A stretch of DNA of 55,769 nt from Bacillus norwichensis (GCF_014836955.1 NZ_JACSPV010000029.1:1-55769), one strand, 5' to 3'. Positions 1 through 9,511 are shown, counted from the first letter of the stretch. The notes: generated by a model not told the origin, from the letters alone. Translations and numbers: made by a program.

Positions 1-2
1 TT

Positions 3-78
3 GCACGCAACTCCAATCTTTGCTTGTTTCTAGACAATTCAAGTATAAAAGAATTGGATGTTTGCGTGTGTTTTTTTG
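3..78. terminator. Imperfect long inverted repeat followed by a T-run
   Basis: The arm near position 3 (CACGCAACTCCAAT) is nearly the reverse complement of the arm ending near position 70 (ATTGGATGTTTGCGTG), and seven T follow on the plus strand. This looks like a rho-independent terminator for a plus-strand gene left of the window. No gene is visible in 1-126. Confidence 0.4.
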
Positions 79-126
79 TGCAAATTGTGTGGTAACCCCA
101 ACATTTAGTATAGAGCCCGAAAACAT

Positions 127-151
127 AAAAGCCGGCACGCTGCCGGCTTTT
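127..151. terminator. Terminator downstream of qcrC
   Basis: A perfect 11-bp stem, AAAAGCCGGCA with TGCCGGCTTTT, has a 3-nt loop and A/T tracts on both sides, so it can work in both directions. It lies 54 bp past the qcrC stop and closes the qcrABC operon. Confidence 0.85.
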
Positions 152-204
152 ATTTAAATTCTATATTCGTTCACATATGACGCCGTTGCGTCTGATTTTA
201 CGTA

Positions 205-981
205 TTATTCCTCAGATTTCAATGAAGCGATAAATTCCGCTAGCTTGTCTAGATCTTCATCAGACCCTTGATACTGATCTGCTGGCATCGTTCCAGTACC
301 ATTATGAGCAATATCTTTAATCTCATCTGCAGAGAGATCTAAATCAACTAAAGCTGGGGCAGCAGGACCGCCTTCAAGGTTTTCACCATGACAGTTAATA
401 CAGCTTTGGCCTGCATAAACCTGGTAGCCTTCAGAATCCTGATCAATTTCTACATCTGTTCCCTCTACAATTTTACCTTGTTGTTCAGCAGCAGCCCAGT
501 CATGAGTTACCACAGATTCCCATGTCAGATAAAAAACTGCAGCGATACCTAATAGCATAAACCCTGTAGCAAATGGGCGCTTTGAGGCACGGCGTTCTGG
601 ACTACGATCCAAGAATGGTGCAAGCAGCAGGCCACCGAATGCAAGGCCAGGAATAATTGCAACACCAATGATGTTGAATGGACCAGAAGCAAATTGGTAT
701 TTGATTAATTGATAAAGAAACAAGAAGTACCAGTCAGGCATTGGGATATAACCAGCATCCGTCGGGTCAGCAATACGTTCAAGTGGTGCCGGATGGGCAG
801 CAGTCAAACATAAGAAACCAATCAGGAAAACAGCCCCTACCATCCACTCCTTTAACAGGAAGTCAGGCCAGAACGCTTCGGTTTTACCCGGGTATTCGGA
901 ATAATCTTTAGGAGTGTTCGGCATCTTTTCCGCTGGAATACGGGAGTCGCCGACAAACTTCATTCCTTTTCCTCGTTTCAC
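205..981 (-). CDS. qcrC: Menaquinol-cytochrome c reductase cytochrome b/c subunit QcrC
   Basis: Third subunit of the Bacillus-type bc complex: a subunit IV-like membrane part fused to a C-terminal cytochrome c domain, passing electrons from menaquinol toward cytochrome c. The 258-residue protein has hydrophobic segments near 47-66, 101-123 and 138-156, then a covalent heme site CINCH at 194-198 and a likely axial Met in the GTGTMP motif near 232. The start is GTG, with AAGGAGGGG 6 nt upstream. It is the last gene of qcrA-qcrB-qcrC and is followed by a strong terminator. Length and motifs are typical of the family. Confidence 0.96.
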   Translation of the reverse strand: MKRGKGMKFVGDSRIPAEKMPNTPKDYSEYPGKTEAFWPDFLLKEWMVGAVFLIGFLCLTAAHPAPLERIADPTDAGYIPMPDWYFLFLYQLIKYQFASGPFNIIGVAIIPGLAFGGLLLAPFLDRSPERRASKRPFATGFMLLGIAAVFYLTWESVVTHDWAAAEQQGKIVEGTDVEIDQDSEGYQVYAGQSCINCHGENLEGGPAAPALVDLDLSADEIKDIAHNGTGTMPADQYQGSDEDLDKLAEFIASLKSEE

Positions 982-1035
982 AATGTCCCCTCCTTAATAC
1001 ATCGATTAATTAAATCTGCAATAATGGGCCAGTTT

Positions 1036-1710
1036 TTATAGTGGACCAGAAATCCCTTGTCTTCTGATTAACACAAAGTGAACTCCCATTAAAGCAAGCA
1101 ACGCAGCAGGTAGGAAGAAAACATGAATCGCAAAGAAACGAGTCAATGTTTGAGCCCCAACAATGGTTGGATCTCCTGCTAGTAAAGTTTTCATAGGAAC
1201 ACCAATGAATGGAAGTGATTCGACGATATCCAATGTAACCTTTGTTGCAAATAGAGCTTTCATATCCCATGGAAGCAAGTAGCCTGTCAGTCCAAGGGCT
1301 AACATGACAAAAAAGATAAGGACTCCGACAACCCAGTTAAGTTCACGAGGCTTTTTATATGCTCCTTGGAAAAACACTCGCAGTGTATGTAAAAACATCA
1401 TAACGATAACAACACTGGCTCCCCAGTGATGCATCCCGCGAACGATTTGGCCGAAAGCCACTTCGTTTTGAAGATAATAAACGGATTCCCATGCGTTTTT
1501 GATATCAGGAACATAATACATCGTCAAAAACATTCCTGATAAAATTTGGATAACTGTAACAAAAAATGTTAACCCGCCAAAACAGTAAACAAACGCAGAA
1601 AAATGATGTGCCGGATTAACATGCTCAGGCACCTCATGGTCTGCAATGTCTCTCCATATCGGCGTAATATCCAAACGCTCATCAATCCAGTCGTACATTC
1701 TGTTCAGCAA
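1036..1710 (-). CDS. qcrB: Menaquinol-cytochrome c reductase cytochrome b subunit QcrB
   Basis: Cytochrome b6-type integral membrane subunit that binds the b hemes and oxidises menaquinol. The 224 residues hold four membrane spans. Heme-ligand histidines are visible in MHHWGAS and FLHTLRV and again in AIHVFF and GVHFVL, the expected paired pattern. The start is TTG (LNRMYDWIDE) with AAGGAGG 8 nt upstream. It lies 14 bp from the end of qcrA and 54 bp before qcrC, so the three genes are one operon. Intact and of normal length. Confidence 0.96.
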   Translation of the reverse strand: MLNRMYDWIDERLDITPIWRDIADHEVPEHVNPAHHFSAFVYCFGGLTFFVTVIQILSGMFLTMYYVPDIKNAWESVYYLQNEVAFGQIVRGMHHWGASVVIVMMFLHTLRVFFQGAYKKPRELNWVVGVLIFFVMLALGLTGYLLPWDMKALFATKVTLDIVESLPFIGVPMKTLLAGDPTIVGAQTLTRFFAIHVFFLPAALLALMGVHFVLIRRQGISGPL

Positions 1711-1724
1711 TGATTACGCCTCCT

Positions 1725-2240
1725 TTACTTCTTTCTTACAAATGGGTTTTCTACTGGATTACCCAACATTAAAAAGCCGTCTTTTTCCTTAACCGGATAA
1801 GCGTCAAGAGGCCCCCTTGGCGGTGTTCCCGGAATGTTGTTACCGTCTTTTGAATAAAGACCGTGGTGGCATGGACAGAAGAACATATCTGGGTGATCTT
1901 CATTTCCCGCCCAGTTAACCGTACAGCCTAAATGTTTACAAATTGGAGAAAGTGCTACTATTTCGCCTTCCTTGTTTTTATAAACCCAAGCTGTTTGTGT
2001 AACGTCGGAAGTGTACCAGGCATCTTTCTGTTCATAGCTAAAGTCTACTCGAACAGGCTCTTCAGTAATGTCAGCAATCTTTTGGTCAGTCATTTTAAAA
2101 TCACCGCTAGCTTTCGCTGATAAAACAGGATCCACTGCAAACCGAACCATCGGCATCAGCATTCCAGCCGCCATGAATCCGCCCACCCCCGTCAGCGTAT
2201 AGCTGAGAAATTGGCGTCTTGTTACAGGATTCTTGCTCAT
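1725..2240 (-). CDS. qcrA: Menaquinol-cytochrome c reductase Rieske iron-sulfur subunit QcrA
   Basis: Rieske 2Fe-2S subunit of the bc complex, 171 residues. The N-terminus carries a twin-arginine motif (RRQFLSY) and one hydrophobic segment, as in Tat-exported, membrane-anchored Rieske proteins. The cluster ligands are in CKHLGC and CPCHHG, giving the C-x-H and C-x-x-H pattern plus the two disulfide cysteines. The start is ATG after a G-rich ribosome-binding site. It is the first gene of the operon, with a promoter at 2316-2344. Confidence 0.96.
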   Translation of the reverse strand: MSKNPVTRRQFLSYTLTGVGGFMAAGMLMPMVRFAVDPVLSAKASGDFKMTDQKIADITEEPVRVDFSYEQKDAWYTSDVTQTAWVYKNKEGEIVALSPICKHLGCTVNWAGNEDHPDMFFCPCHHGLYSKDGNNIPGTPPRGPLDAYPVKEKDGFLMLGNPVENPFVRKK

Positions 2241-2315
2241 CCTTTTCCCCCCTCTGTCAGTAAGGTAAGTCCATCGGACAAATTATTGCGCACATTTACA
2301 AACTGGGACATAATT

Positions 2316-2344
2316 ATGATATATCAATACAACTGGAAGGTCAA
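2316..2344 (-). promoter_or_regulatory. Sigma-A type promoter for qcrABC
   Basis: On the minus strand, TTGACC (2339-2344) and TATCAT (2316-2321) are separated by exactly 17 bp, in the gap between ypiF and qcrA. It is the best match in the gap. Its use is inferred, not shown. Confidence 0.55.
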
Positions 2345-2382
2345 TAATATACCATTCCAATACGTGTCAACTATGTGGCGAT

Positions 2383-2847
2383 TTAATAGGATGACTGCCA
2401 CCCCTTAACAATCTCTTTCATCAATTGTTTAACTTGGTCTTCCATGATAGATTGCTTATATTGATCATCCATATTATTTAGCGGTATAGATGGGATGAAC
2501 AATAAAGATTCAGGTGCAAGTTGTTCCATACTTCGCCAAATTTGGTCAGATGTCAGGAAAAAGACAAATTTGAACCCGCTGTCTTTAATCATTTTCTCCC
2601 ATTCAAGCAGATCTCCGAATTTCTTACTCTCCTCGTGATCACTGAGATATGTACACGCCGGTAAAAAAAGCATCCTGCCTTTGAACTGCCTTTCAAGGTG
2701 CAAAGACAACAGCTGTATGAATTCTCCTTGCTCAACCGATTGCTTTATGCTACGACCAAGGGAAATCGGAATGAGCGGAACAACCGCTGTGTCAATATAT
2801 TCCTTCTCCTCCAAATAGACCTCAATATCATTTGTCTTCCATTGCAT
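2383..2847 (-). CDS. ypiF: YpiF-like DUF2487 protein
   Basis: A 154-residue cytoplasmic protein of unknown function, matching YpiF by position (between qcrA and ypiB) and by features such as its MQWKTNDIEVY start and IPSIPLNNM segment. No signal peptide or membrane segment is visible. The start ATG (2847) has AGGAGTG upstream; an earlier in-frame GTG would overlap that site. The gap to qcrA is about 140 bp and carries its own promoter, so it is probably not obligatorily cotranscribed with qcr. Confidence 0.75.
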   Translation of the reverse strand: MQWKTNDIEVYLEEKEYIDTAVVPLIPISLGRSIKQSVEQGEFIQLLSLHLERQFKGRMLFLPACTYLSDHEESKKFGDLLEWEKMIKDSGFKFVFFLTSDQIWRSMEQLAPESLLFIPSIPLNNMDDQYKQSIMEDQVKQLMKEIVKGWQSSY

Positions 2848-2912
2848 TTTCAACACTCCTAGTATGCTCTTTATAACTGCTTACCATTCTAACAGAATTA
2901 AAAATACGAAAC

Positions 2913-2936
2913 AAAAAAAAGCTAAGAGCTTTTGAG
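2913..2936 (-). terminator. Short weak hairpin with T-run
   Basis: The minus strand reads AAAAGCTCTTAGCTTTTTTTT: a short stem with a 3-nt loop and a long T tract. It may stop leftover transcription before ypiF. The short stem makes it weak. Confidence 0.35.
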
Positions 2937-3064
2937 TTTGGAGAGCATTTTCAAAAGTTCATACCTCTTCATCTAAGCATGTATGATTTTCTAGAGTCTA
3001 ACCACAATGGTTGATGAGGAACGACCCCTACGGAATTTTCCTTATGCTTGTCTCTGCTTCTCCA

Positions 3065-3283
3065 TGTTTTCTTTATCTCGTCCGGATGCGTCAGTCTGTA
3101 CGTCGCTATACGAGCGCTTCCGCTTTTCTTATTGTCCAGCTCCAGCGCTCAGCGACTAGCAGACTTCCTCTTCCTTCCTACGATAAGTCAACATCGGCTC
3201 GCCTCTGGCCTCGCCGTGTTTCCTTTATCTCGTCACGATGCGTCCAGTCTGTACGTCGCTATACGAGCGCTTCCGCTTTTCTT
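3065..3283. repeat. Two direct copies of a ~66-bp intergenic repeat
   Basis: Copy 1 (3065-3130) and copy 2 (3217-3283) are nearly identical. Both run from TTTATCTCGTC through GTCTGTACGTCGCTATACG to GCGCTTCCGCTTTTCTT. Between them is GTCCAGCTCCAGCGCTCAGC, a motif I recall as common in intergenic repeats of Bacillaceae. The array fills the ypiB-ypiF gap (2848-3320), which holds no convincing gene; short ORFs across it are repeat translation. The same GAAAAGC...AAGGCGC theme recurs near 26368. Confidence 0.8.
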
Positions 3284-3289
3284 TTAAAA

Positions 3290-3325
3290 CACAATAAATC
3301 CTCCAGTCACACCGGAGGATTTATT
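3290..3325 (-). terminator. Terminator overlapping the ypiB stop
   Basis: AATAAATCCTCC pairs perfectly with GGAGGATTTATT around an 8-nt loop, followed on the minus strand by a T-rich stretch. The TAA stop of ypiB lies inside the upstream arm. Confidence 0.75.
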
Positions 3326-3869
3326 GCTGGTCTCTTAGTTCTTTCAGTCTTAGGGACAATTCATTAAAGCTCTGTTGATCATATTGGTCAAGCGCTTCGT
3401 CAATTGCTTTCAACAGTTTGTTTTCCTGGTATTTTCTCAGGCTTTCTTTTAAAAATTGTTCCGCGATCGATTTATCTTGTTCACTTATAAAAACGGTTTT
3501 CTTCACGAATGGATTTTCTTCCAATACCGCGGCGTATTGGTGGCTTGTATTGGATGCGCGAAAATTGATCTGGATATAAATGTCCTCATCCCTGTTCAAA
3601 CGGATATCATGAAACGATTTTTCCGCGTCTGTCGTCATGATATTATCTTTGTAAAAACGGAATGGGACCTCCTTTGTACAATGAGTAGACATGATCAAAC
3701 CTCTTGGGCAGAATTGCGCTTCCTCAACAAAGTGGACTTTTTCCATTAACTGATCATGACTCATTAAATAGTTCAGAATCCAGACAGATTCCCTTCTTTT
3801 TAATTGATACCTATTTAAAAACCAGCGAATAAAATCTTTTTTCTCGTTGACAGATACAGGGGTGGCCAT
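3321..3869 (-). CDS. ypiB: YpiB family protein (UPF0302)
   Basis: A 182-residue soluble protein of the YpiB/UPF0302 family, molecular function not established. It has an N-terminal helical part containing [15 protein letters not shown], and a highly charged C-terminal helix ending in [12 protein letters not shown]. No catalytic motif is obvious. The start ATG follows GAGGAGGGATTATA. It sits 33 bp downstream of ypiA, and the two are probably cotranscribed, as in related Bacillus. Confidence 0.8.
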   Translation of the reverse strand: MATPVSVNEKKDFIRWFLNRYQLKRRESVWILNYLMSHDQLMEKVHFVEEAQFCPRGLIMSTHCTKEVPFRFYKDNIMTTDAEKSFHDIRLNRDEDIYIQINFRASNTSHQYAAVLEENPFVKKTVFISEQDKSIAEQFLKESLRKYQENKLLKAIDEALDQYDQQSFNELSLRLKELRDQQ

Positions 3870-3902
3870 TATAATCCCTCCTCTGCGATTTTTATTCTAC
3901 GG

Positions 3903-5156
3903 CTACTCCTCAAGTCGATCAATAATTGCATGCCATTCTTCATTCGAAGGATCCAATGAGCTTAAACGCCTGAACACAGCTGCCGCCTCGCTCCTCATTC
4001 CTTCTTCCATTAGAAAAAATCCATAGTCCTTTAGAAAATCAGCGTTGTTTTTAAGTTCATTATATGCAAGCTTGTATTCATTTAATGCCTCTGAATAATT
4101 TTCTACCCGCTGGTAACTAAAAGCAGCATCCCAATGAAGCTGAGAATCATCTGTATCTTTGATATTCGATAAGACTTCCAATACATCTTCATATCTTTCC
4201 TGGTGCAACAAGAGTTTGTTGAGAAGACTAGCCGCTTTTGTTGACTCGGGATCCAGGGCAAGCGCCTGATGAAGAGCATCTTCCGCTTTTTCCCCTCTGC
4301 CGGCTTTCATTAACAAACCAGCAAGGTAAATGTATAATTCAGCATTATATTCATCTGCTGCCAAACCATGTTCTGCTGTTTCGATTGCCTTGTCTAGATC
4401 ACCCAGCTGATCATGAGATTTTGCCAGGTATAGATAAAGGGCGTGATATTCATGATCCAGCGTTTTTAATTCTTCAAAAGCATTTTTCGCCTTCTTGTAT
4501 AGCCCTGCCTGAAAAGATGTCAAACCATAGCCGAAGAGGACATTTAAATCTTTATAATTTTCCAGCGACTTCTCATAATAAGGAATAGATTCCTCAAAAG
4601 CACCTCCAGCACTCAGTGCCTCTGCCAGCCTTGCATTTATATCATTGCCGCCTACCGTTTCTTCTCCAGCTTTCAACAGTCTTTGATAAGATGTGACTGC
4701 TTCAAGAAAACGTCCCAGCGACATATATAGTTCTGCCAGCGCAAAATCAATCACAGGCTCTTGACTGTACATTTCCTTTGCTTTGAGAAGCTTTTGCTCA
4801 CTGACTTCATATAACCCCTGCATTTGATATAAATCAGCTTCCAAAAGCAACGCCGCTGCATAGTTTGGATCAGTTGGATCAACCGTCTCCAAATATGGAT
4901 AGGCTTCCTCATCTTTTCCCAGGTCAATCAGTAACTCGGCCAATAATATCCTTAACTCATTTTCTTCGGGAAACTCTTCAAGCAATGCTTCATATAGTTC
5001 CTTCGCTTCTTCCAGGAATCCATATTGGGCCAACTGTTCCGCAAGGTAAAATTTTTCTTCCGGAGAACCGGATTTCTTTACTTTATTAAAAACTTCTTTT
5101 GCCTTTGACAGATCCTGCAATTCAATATATTTGAGCACTAATTCGGCATCATTCAT
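3903..5156 (-). CDS. ypiA: Tetratricopeptide repeat protein YpiA
   Basis: A 417-residue protein built almost entirely of TPR-like 34-residue helical pairs; repeated motifs such as LAELLIDLGKDEEAYPYLE and LAELYMSLGRFLEAVTSYQ are visible throughout. It has no signal peptide or membrane segment. TPR arrays are protein-interaction scaffolds; the partner of YpiA is not known to me. The start ATG follows AAAGGA at an 8-nt distance. In B. subtilis the next upstream genes are aroE and the trp block, but here aroB comes directly after a 103-bp gap. Confidence 0.85.
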   Translation of the reverse strand: MNDAELVLKYIELQDLSKAKEVFNKVKKSGSPEEKFYLAEQLAQYGFLEEAKELYEALLEEFPEENELRILLAELLIDLGKDEEAYPYLETVDPTDPNYAAALLLEADLYQMQGLYEVSEQKLLKAKEMYSQEPVIDFALAELYMSLGRFLEAVTSYQRLLKAGEETVGGNDINARLAEALSAGGAFEESIPYYEKSLENYKDLNVLFGYGLTSFQAGLYKKAKNAFEELKTLDHEYHALYLYLAKSHDQLGDLDKAIETAEHGLAADEYNAELYIYLAGLLMKAGRGEKAEDALHQALALDPESTKAASLLNKLLLHQERYEDVLEVLSNIKDTDDSQLHWDAAFSYQRVENYSEALNEYKLAYNELKNNADFLKDYGFFLMEEGMRSEAAAVFRRLSSLDPSNEEWHAIIDRLEE

Positions 5157-5259
5157 TCAAATAATCCTTTCAGAGAAAGTGAATGTTTAATAATATTTCT
5201 ACAACAAATATGAAATATCCTCTTTTTTATAGTTGAAAATAATGAAAAACAATTAAGTT

Positions 5260-6342
5260 TTATTTTTTAATATAGTTGTTCATTGAGTCAAATACTTGTT
5301 CAAGCACATCTTCTTCCACTTCTTTTAGTACTGGTTTTCCTATAGCTTCCAGTAAAACAAAGCGCGGACGCTTGGCAATTGTCTTTTTATCCCGTTGCAT
5401 GCCCGTATAGGCTTCTTCAAAAGAAAGATCCTGCGGAATCTCCAATTTATAACCAAGGCCTTTCACCCATTCTTCAAAACGTTCGATAGCGAAAGACAGC
5501 CCAAGCACTTCCTTACTCACATGCAGGGCAAAAACGATTCCTACCATGACTGCCTCACCGTGGGTGGTTTTTCCATATCCAAGAGAGGATTCTATAACAT
5601 GTCCCAGCGTATGGCCTAAGTTGAGGACAGCTCGAAGTCCATTCTCTTTTTCATCTATCGAAACAATGTTTGCTTTTATTTCCATTCCTCTTTGCAGCAC
5701 ATGCGTTAGTTGTTCGTCATTCATTTCATGCAGATTTTGTATTTCGTTCATGAGCAAATTTAATAGATCGGAATCGGCAATCAACGCATGTTTTACTGCT
5801 TCGGCAAAACCGGATCGTATTTCATGATCAGGAAGGGTCTTAATAAAATCTGTATGATAAATGACAGCTTCAGGCTGATGAAAAGCTCCGATCATATTTT
5901 TACCAAGAGGATGGTTAATGGCAGTCTTTCCTCCGACCGCACTGTCGTGCGCCAAGATCGTTGTCGGAACCTGAATAAATGAAATGCCCCGCATATAAGT
6001 CGCAGCAACAAACCCGGCAAGATCACCCACTGCACCGCCACCAAAAGCTATGATACATGACCTTCGGTCAAGCCCTTGTTTAAGAGCGAAAGTCTGGCAT
6101 GATTCATAGACGGACATTTGTTTTGCTTTCTCTCCAGATGGAACTGTGTAGACTGAATGATCCACAGTGTCAGGCAATGCTGAACGGAGTTTGTCCAAAT
6201 GAAGACGACCGACTGTTTCATCTGTAATGATCAAAAGGTTTGTAAAATTATTTTTTTGAATCACTTTTGGAAGCTCATCTAAACCATTTGGTTTTATATA
6301 GATTGGATAGCTTTTTGATGCTGTTTGAACTGCAATTTCCAT
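5260..6342 (-). CDS. aroB: 3-dehydroquinate synthase AroB
   Basis: Converts DAHP to 3-dehydroquinate, the second step of the shikimate pathway, using NAD and a divalent metal. The 360-residue protein has the NAD-binding GGGAVGDLAGF motif, the MRGISFIQVPTTILAHDSAVGGKTAIN stretch (split here by position), and metal-ligand His residues in the NLGHTLGHVIE region. The start ATG has GAGGTGATC upstream. It stands alone: the aroF/cheR and aroH/trp neighbours known from B. subtilis are missing on both sides, so other pathway genes must lie elsewhere. Confidence 0.95.
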   Translation of the reverse strand: MEIAVQTASKSYPIYIKPNGLDELPKVIQKNNFTNLLIITDETVGRLHLDKLRSALPDTVDHSVYTVPSGEKAKQMSVYESCQTFALKQGLDRRSCIIAFGGGAVGDLAGFVAATYMRGISFIQVPTTILAHDSAVGGKTAINHPLGKNMIGAFHQPEAVIYHTDFIKTLPDHEIRSGFAEAVKHALIADSDLLNLLMNEIQNLHEMNDEQLTHVLQRGMEIKANIVSIDEKENGLRAVLNLGHTLGHVIESSLGYGKTTHGEAVMVGIVFALHVSKEVLGLSFAIERFEEWVKGLGYKLEIPQDLSFEEAYTGMQRDKKTIAKRPRFVLLEAIGKPVLKEVEEDVLEQVFDSMNNYIKK

Positions 6343-6405
6343 TCAGATCACCTCGTTATTCATTCTATTTTACGACTTTCCGACAAAATTTGAAAGAATA
6401 AAAAA

Positions 6406-6427
6406 CCACCTGCCACGAAGCAGGTGG
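6406..6427 (-). terminator. Terminator of ndk
   Basis: CCACCTGC pairs perfectly with GCAGGTGG around a 6-nt loop, and the minus strand continues with six T. It lies 9 bp past the ndk stop. Confidence 0.9.
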
Positions 6428-6435
6428 AGTGAAAA

Positions 6436-6882
6436 TTAATAAATCCAGTTATTGCTGAGTTTAGAATACTCGATCAGTTCACTTTCATTGAAGAACAGAC
6501 CAATTTCTCTTTTCGCACTTTCAGGAGAATCAGATCCGTGAATAATATTTTTGCCAACTGTTACGCCAAAATCTCCACGGATTGTACCAGGAGCCGCATC
6601 AGCCGGATTTGTAGCTCCCATCATTTGGCGAGCTGTCGCAATGACATTTTCACCTTGCCATACCATTGCAAAGACTGGTCCGGAAGTAATGAATTCTACT
6701 AATTCACCAAAGAAAGGACGCTCTTTATGTTCACCGTAATGCTCGGCAGCTAATTCGTTTGAGATGTTCATCAATTTTGCTCCAATTAGCTGAAAGCCTT
6801 TCTTTTCAAAACGTGAAACAATCTCACCAATCAATTCTCTTTGAACCCCGTCGGGTTTAACCATTAAAAATGTTTTCTCCAT
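6436..6882 (-). CDS. ndk: Nucleoside diphosphate kinase
   Basis: Transfers the gamma phosphate from ATP to nucleoside diphosphates through a phospho-histidine. The 148-residue length is normal. The catalytic His is in [13 protein letters not shown]; the [12 protein letters not shown] start and [15 protein letters not shown] are also hallmarks. The ATG at 6882 has GGAGTG upstream, and an upstream in-frame extension that overlaps hepT is rejected. It is followed by its own terminator. Confidence 0.96.
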   Translation of the reverse strand: MEKTFLMVKPDGVQRELIGEIVSRFEKKGFQLIGAKLMNISNELAAEHYGEHKERPFFGELVEFITSGPVFAMVWQGENVIATARQMMGATNPADAAPGTIRGDFGVTVGKNIIHGSDSPESAKREIGLFFNESELIEYSKLSNNWIY

Positions 6883-6979
6883 GAATGTCACTCCTGCCAT
6901 AATATCTGTATCTTTTTCCTTAAAACTCAAGAAAGATAATATCATTTTTTTTATCAGCTGGCAAATATTGAAAAACAGC

Positions 6980-7942
6980 TCAATATCTTCTTTTGCCAAT
7001 ATAATGAGCAATTTCCTTCAGAGGCCTTTTAGCCTTGCTTTCAGGAAGCTCAGCTAAAATATCAAGGGCTTTGTCAAGATATCTTTTACTAAGCTCGCGA
7101 GATTGCTCAATAGCTCCTGTATCTTTGATCAGCTTAATAATACGACTCATTTCTTCTTTACTGGTTTCATGAGTTACTTTTTCAATTTCCACTTTAGCAT
7201 GAGGATCGCACATTGCGTATAAAGCTGGAAGTGTCACATTTCCCTGACGCAAGTCGTCACCAGCGGGCTTACCCAATTCCTCCTCGCTGGAAGTGAAATC
7301 TAAAATATCATCGGTTATCTGGTAAGACATGCCAATAAAATACCCGAATCTATAGAGTCGGCGGTAAATGGATTCATCTGTGTCTCCTGCAACCGCGCCC
7401 AGCTCACAGCTAACTGCAATCAGAAGAGCCGTCTTTCTCTTGATTCTTCTTAAATAATTTCGTAAAGACTGATCAAATTGGTATTTATCTTTTATCTGTT
7501 CAATTTCTCCAATACAAACCTCTACAATGGCCTTGGATAGTTTCTTATGTAAGAGCGGATTTGGAATGTCGGTCATATATTCCAACGATCTAGCCAATAT
7601 ATAATCTCCAGTATACATGGCCGCGCGATCATCCCATATATAATTAATAGTCGGCAGACCTCTTCTCATGTTTGCATCATCGATGATATCATCATGAACA
7701 AGCGATGCCATATGAATCAACTCAAGAGCCATTGCTACATTTTTGACTGTTTCAATGCGATAGTCTCCAAATTTTGCAGACAATAAGACAAATACTGGGC
7801 GTATTCGCTTGCCTCCTGCTTTAAGCAGCTTGAGAGATGCATTCTGCACCAATTGAGAATTTGAAGAAACAGCTTCTTCAAGCTCTTTTTCAATTAAGTC
7901 TAAATCAGATTTAAAATTCCTATAAAGCCAAGTCAGTTTCAT
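6980..7942 (-). CDS. hepT: Heptaprenyl diphosphate synthase component II HepT
   Basis: Catalytic subunit of the two-component synthase that makes the C35 side chain of menaquinone-7. The 320-residue trans-prenyltransferase fold is intact: GGKRIRP, the first aspartate-rich motif DDIIDD and the second DDILDF are all present. It lies 15 bp downstream of menG; its regulatory partner hepS precedes menG, giving the standard hepS-menG-hepT order. Confidence 0.95.
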   Translation of the reverse strand: MKLTWLYRNFKSDLDLIEKELEEAVSSNSQLVQNASLKLLKAGGKRIRPVFVLLSAKFGDYRIETVKNVAMALELIHMASLVHDDIIDDANMRRGLPTINYIWDDRAAMYTGDYILARSLEYMTDIPNPLLHKKLSKAIVEVCIGEIEQIKDKYQFDQSLRNYLRRIKRKTALLIAVSCELGAVAGDTDESIYRRLYRFGYFIGMSYQITDDILDFTSSEEELGKPAGDDLRQGNVTLPALYAMCDPHAKVEIEKVTHETSKEEMSRIIKLIKDTGAIEQSRELSKRYLDKALDILAELPESKAKRPLKEIAHYIGKRRY

Positions 7943-7957
7943 AAAATTTCCACCCAG

Positions 7958-8668
7958 TTAATCTAATTTCTGCTTTACGCCGATATGTGCTGCTGCAGCT
8001 CCTCCGCTGAAAGGTTTATAAATAACATCCACAAAGCCGGCACGCCAGAACATTTGAGCTAGCTCATCCATCCCCGGAAAATCTCGCGCCGACTCTTGCA
8101 GCCACGAATATTCTTTATAGCTTTTGGCAAAGACCTTGCCGAACAGCGGCATAAGAAAACGGAAATAGGCATAATAAACCTGCCTGAATACCGGAAGGGT
8201 TGGTTGAGAGGTTTCCAGACAAACAGCCATTCCGCCAGGTTTTGTCACACGATACATTTCTTGTAGCACCTGCATGTAATCAGGAACATTGCGAAGTCCA
8301 AATCCAATAGTTACATAATCAAAGGTGTCATCATCAAACGGAAGCTCCATCGCATTACCTTGAATTAAAGTCACTTGTTCCAAGCCTTTTTCTTCCATCT
8401 TTTCTTCGGCAACCACAAGCATGTTCTTACTGAAATCAAGACCGACCACACGTCCATCTTTTCCTGCACTCTCCGCAAGCGCAACAGTCCAATCACCGGT
8501 TCCGCAGCAAACATCAAGGGCACTGCTTCCTTTTTGAACATTCATTTTTTCCATCGTAATCCGTCGCCACTTTTTATGCTGCTGAAAACTGATAATTGAA
8601 TTCATCCTGTCGTAATTTTTGTGTATGTTTTCAAATACATTATGTACGCGTTCTTCTTTAGACTGCAT
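7958..8668 (-). CDS. menG: Demethylmenaquinone methyltransferase MenG
   Basis: SAM-dependent methyltransferase (UbiE/MenG family) for the last step of menaquinone synthesis. The 236 residues include the SAM-binding motif [10 protein letters not shown], the [13 protein letters not shown] family signature and the KPGG motif. The start ATG has GGAGGTAGGTC upstream. It sits between hepS and hepT, so chain synthesis and the final methylation are coexpressed. Confidence 0.95.
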   Translation of the reverse strand: MQSKEERVHNVFENIHKNYDRMNSIISFQQHKKWRRITMEKMNVQKGSSALDVCCGTGDWTVALAESAGKDGRVVGLDFSKNMLVVAEEKMEEKGLEQVTLIQGNAMELPFDDDTFDYVTIGFGLRNVPDYMQVLQEMYRVTKPGGMAVCLETSQPTLPVFRQVYYAYFRFLMPLFGKVFAKSYKEYSWLQESARDFPGMDELAQMFWRAGFVDVIYKPFSGGAAAAHIGVKQKLD

Positions 8669-8692
8669 TTTTCGTGACCTACCTCCGACTGT

Positions 8693-9511
8693 TTATGTTG
8701 CTAAACGCTTATAATTATTAGTCAATTCCTTTATGCGACCCAGGAAAATGTCCGGCAGGCCCGAAACCCGTAACGATTCTTCCAATAGCACTGTTTTGCT
8801 CTGAGCTATATAACTTGAGCAAATCTCTTTTAAGGCATGTAGGTCGCGCTGGGACAAATTAGATAGAGGGATAGATTTTTTTTGAGGCAAAGAGAAGTGT
8901 TTAAGGCCTTCAAAAAGTATTGAATAGTGGCCACTGTTAAAACTCTCCATCTCTGCAAGCAGTTTTTTCAAGTATAAATGCTCTACAAAAAGATGAATAT
9001 GCCGAGTTGTTTTGAAATGTCGGCAAAATTTATCAATAACAGTTATTACAATTTGTTTGAAACCTGCCATAAACGAATCCAAATTAGCTGCTTCCAGCCT
9101 ATAGATGGATATTTTATGTTCGTTGATCAGTTTGATCGCGTTAGCGAGAGTTCTGATCAAATCCGAGTCTTCAATTTCAGCGAGGGTTTGATAATATAAA
9201 CCACTGAAATAATCTCCTGCCAGAACAGATAACTGTCTTTCCGTAAGTGTTTTCTGCTGGTGAGCTACCTTATCATGTATATCAAGCGCAATCTGAACAA
9301 GCATAGCAGAAATAACTTGTTGTTCGTATCTTTCAACGGGGATCCGTGTTTCTTCCATGGCTATTAACAGCATAAGGATACGGTCTTCGTCTATTTCCGG
9401 AGATTCGATATGTTCAAAAAGAAAATGATGATACATTTTACTTTCTATCATTTTCTTTATCGAGTCCGTCTTTTGTTCATACAAACATAGAGCCATTTCC
9501 GTAATCCCCAT
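8693..9511 (-). CDS. hepS: Heptaprenyl diphosphate synthase component I HepS
   Basis: Small non-catalytic subunit that pairs with HepT and sets product chain length. The 272-residue protein lacks Asp-rich catalytic motifs, as expected, and carries the family core AMLVQIALDIHDKV, QLSVLAGDYFSGLYY and LINEHKISIY. The start is uncertain: two in-frame ATGs (9511 and 9496) have only modest ribosome-binding sites. The 242-bp gap before it (9512-9753) shows no gene. Confidence 0.88.
   Translation of the reverse strand: MGITEMALCLYEQKTDSIKKMIESKMYHHFLFEHIESPEIDEDRILMLLIAMEETRIPVERYEQQVISAMLVQIALDIHDKVAHQQKTLTERQLSVLAGDYFSGLYYQTLAEIEDSDLIRTLANAIKLINEHKISIYRLEAANLDSFMAGFKQIVITVIDKFCRHFKTTRHIHLFVEHLYLKKLLAEMESFNSGHYSILFEGLKHFSLPQKKSIPLSNLSQRDLHALKEICSSYIAQSKTVLLEESLRVSGLPDIFLGRIKELTNNYKRLAT

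Noticed and set aside
3011-3367. Overlapping plus-strand ORFs of 118 and 79 codons
   Set aside because: They are translations of the duplicated intergenic repeat, with no ribosome-binding site and the same peptide appearing twice.
6883-7011. N-terminal extension of ndk
   Set aside because: The extension overlaps hepT and lacks a ribosome-binding site; GGAGTG precedes the ATG that gives the normal 148-residue length.
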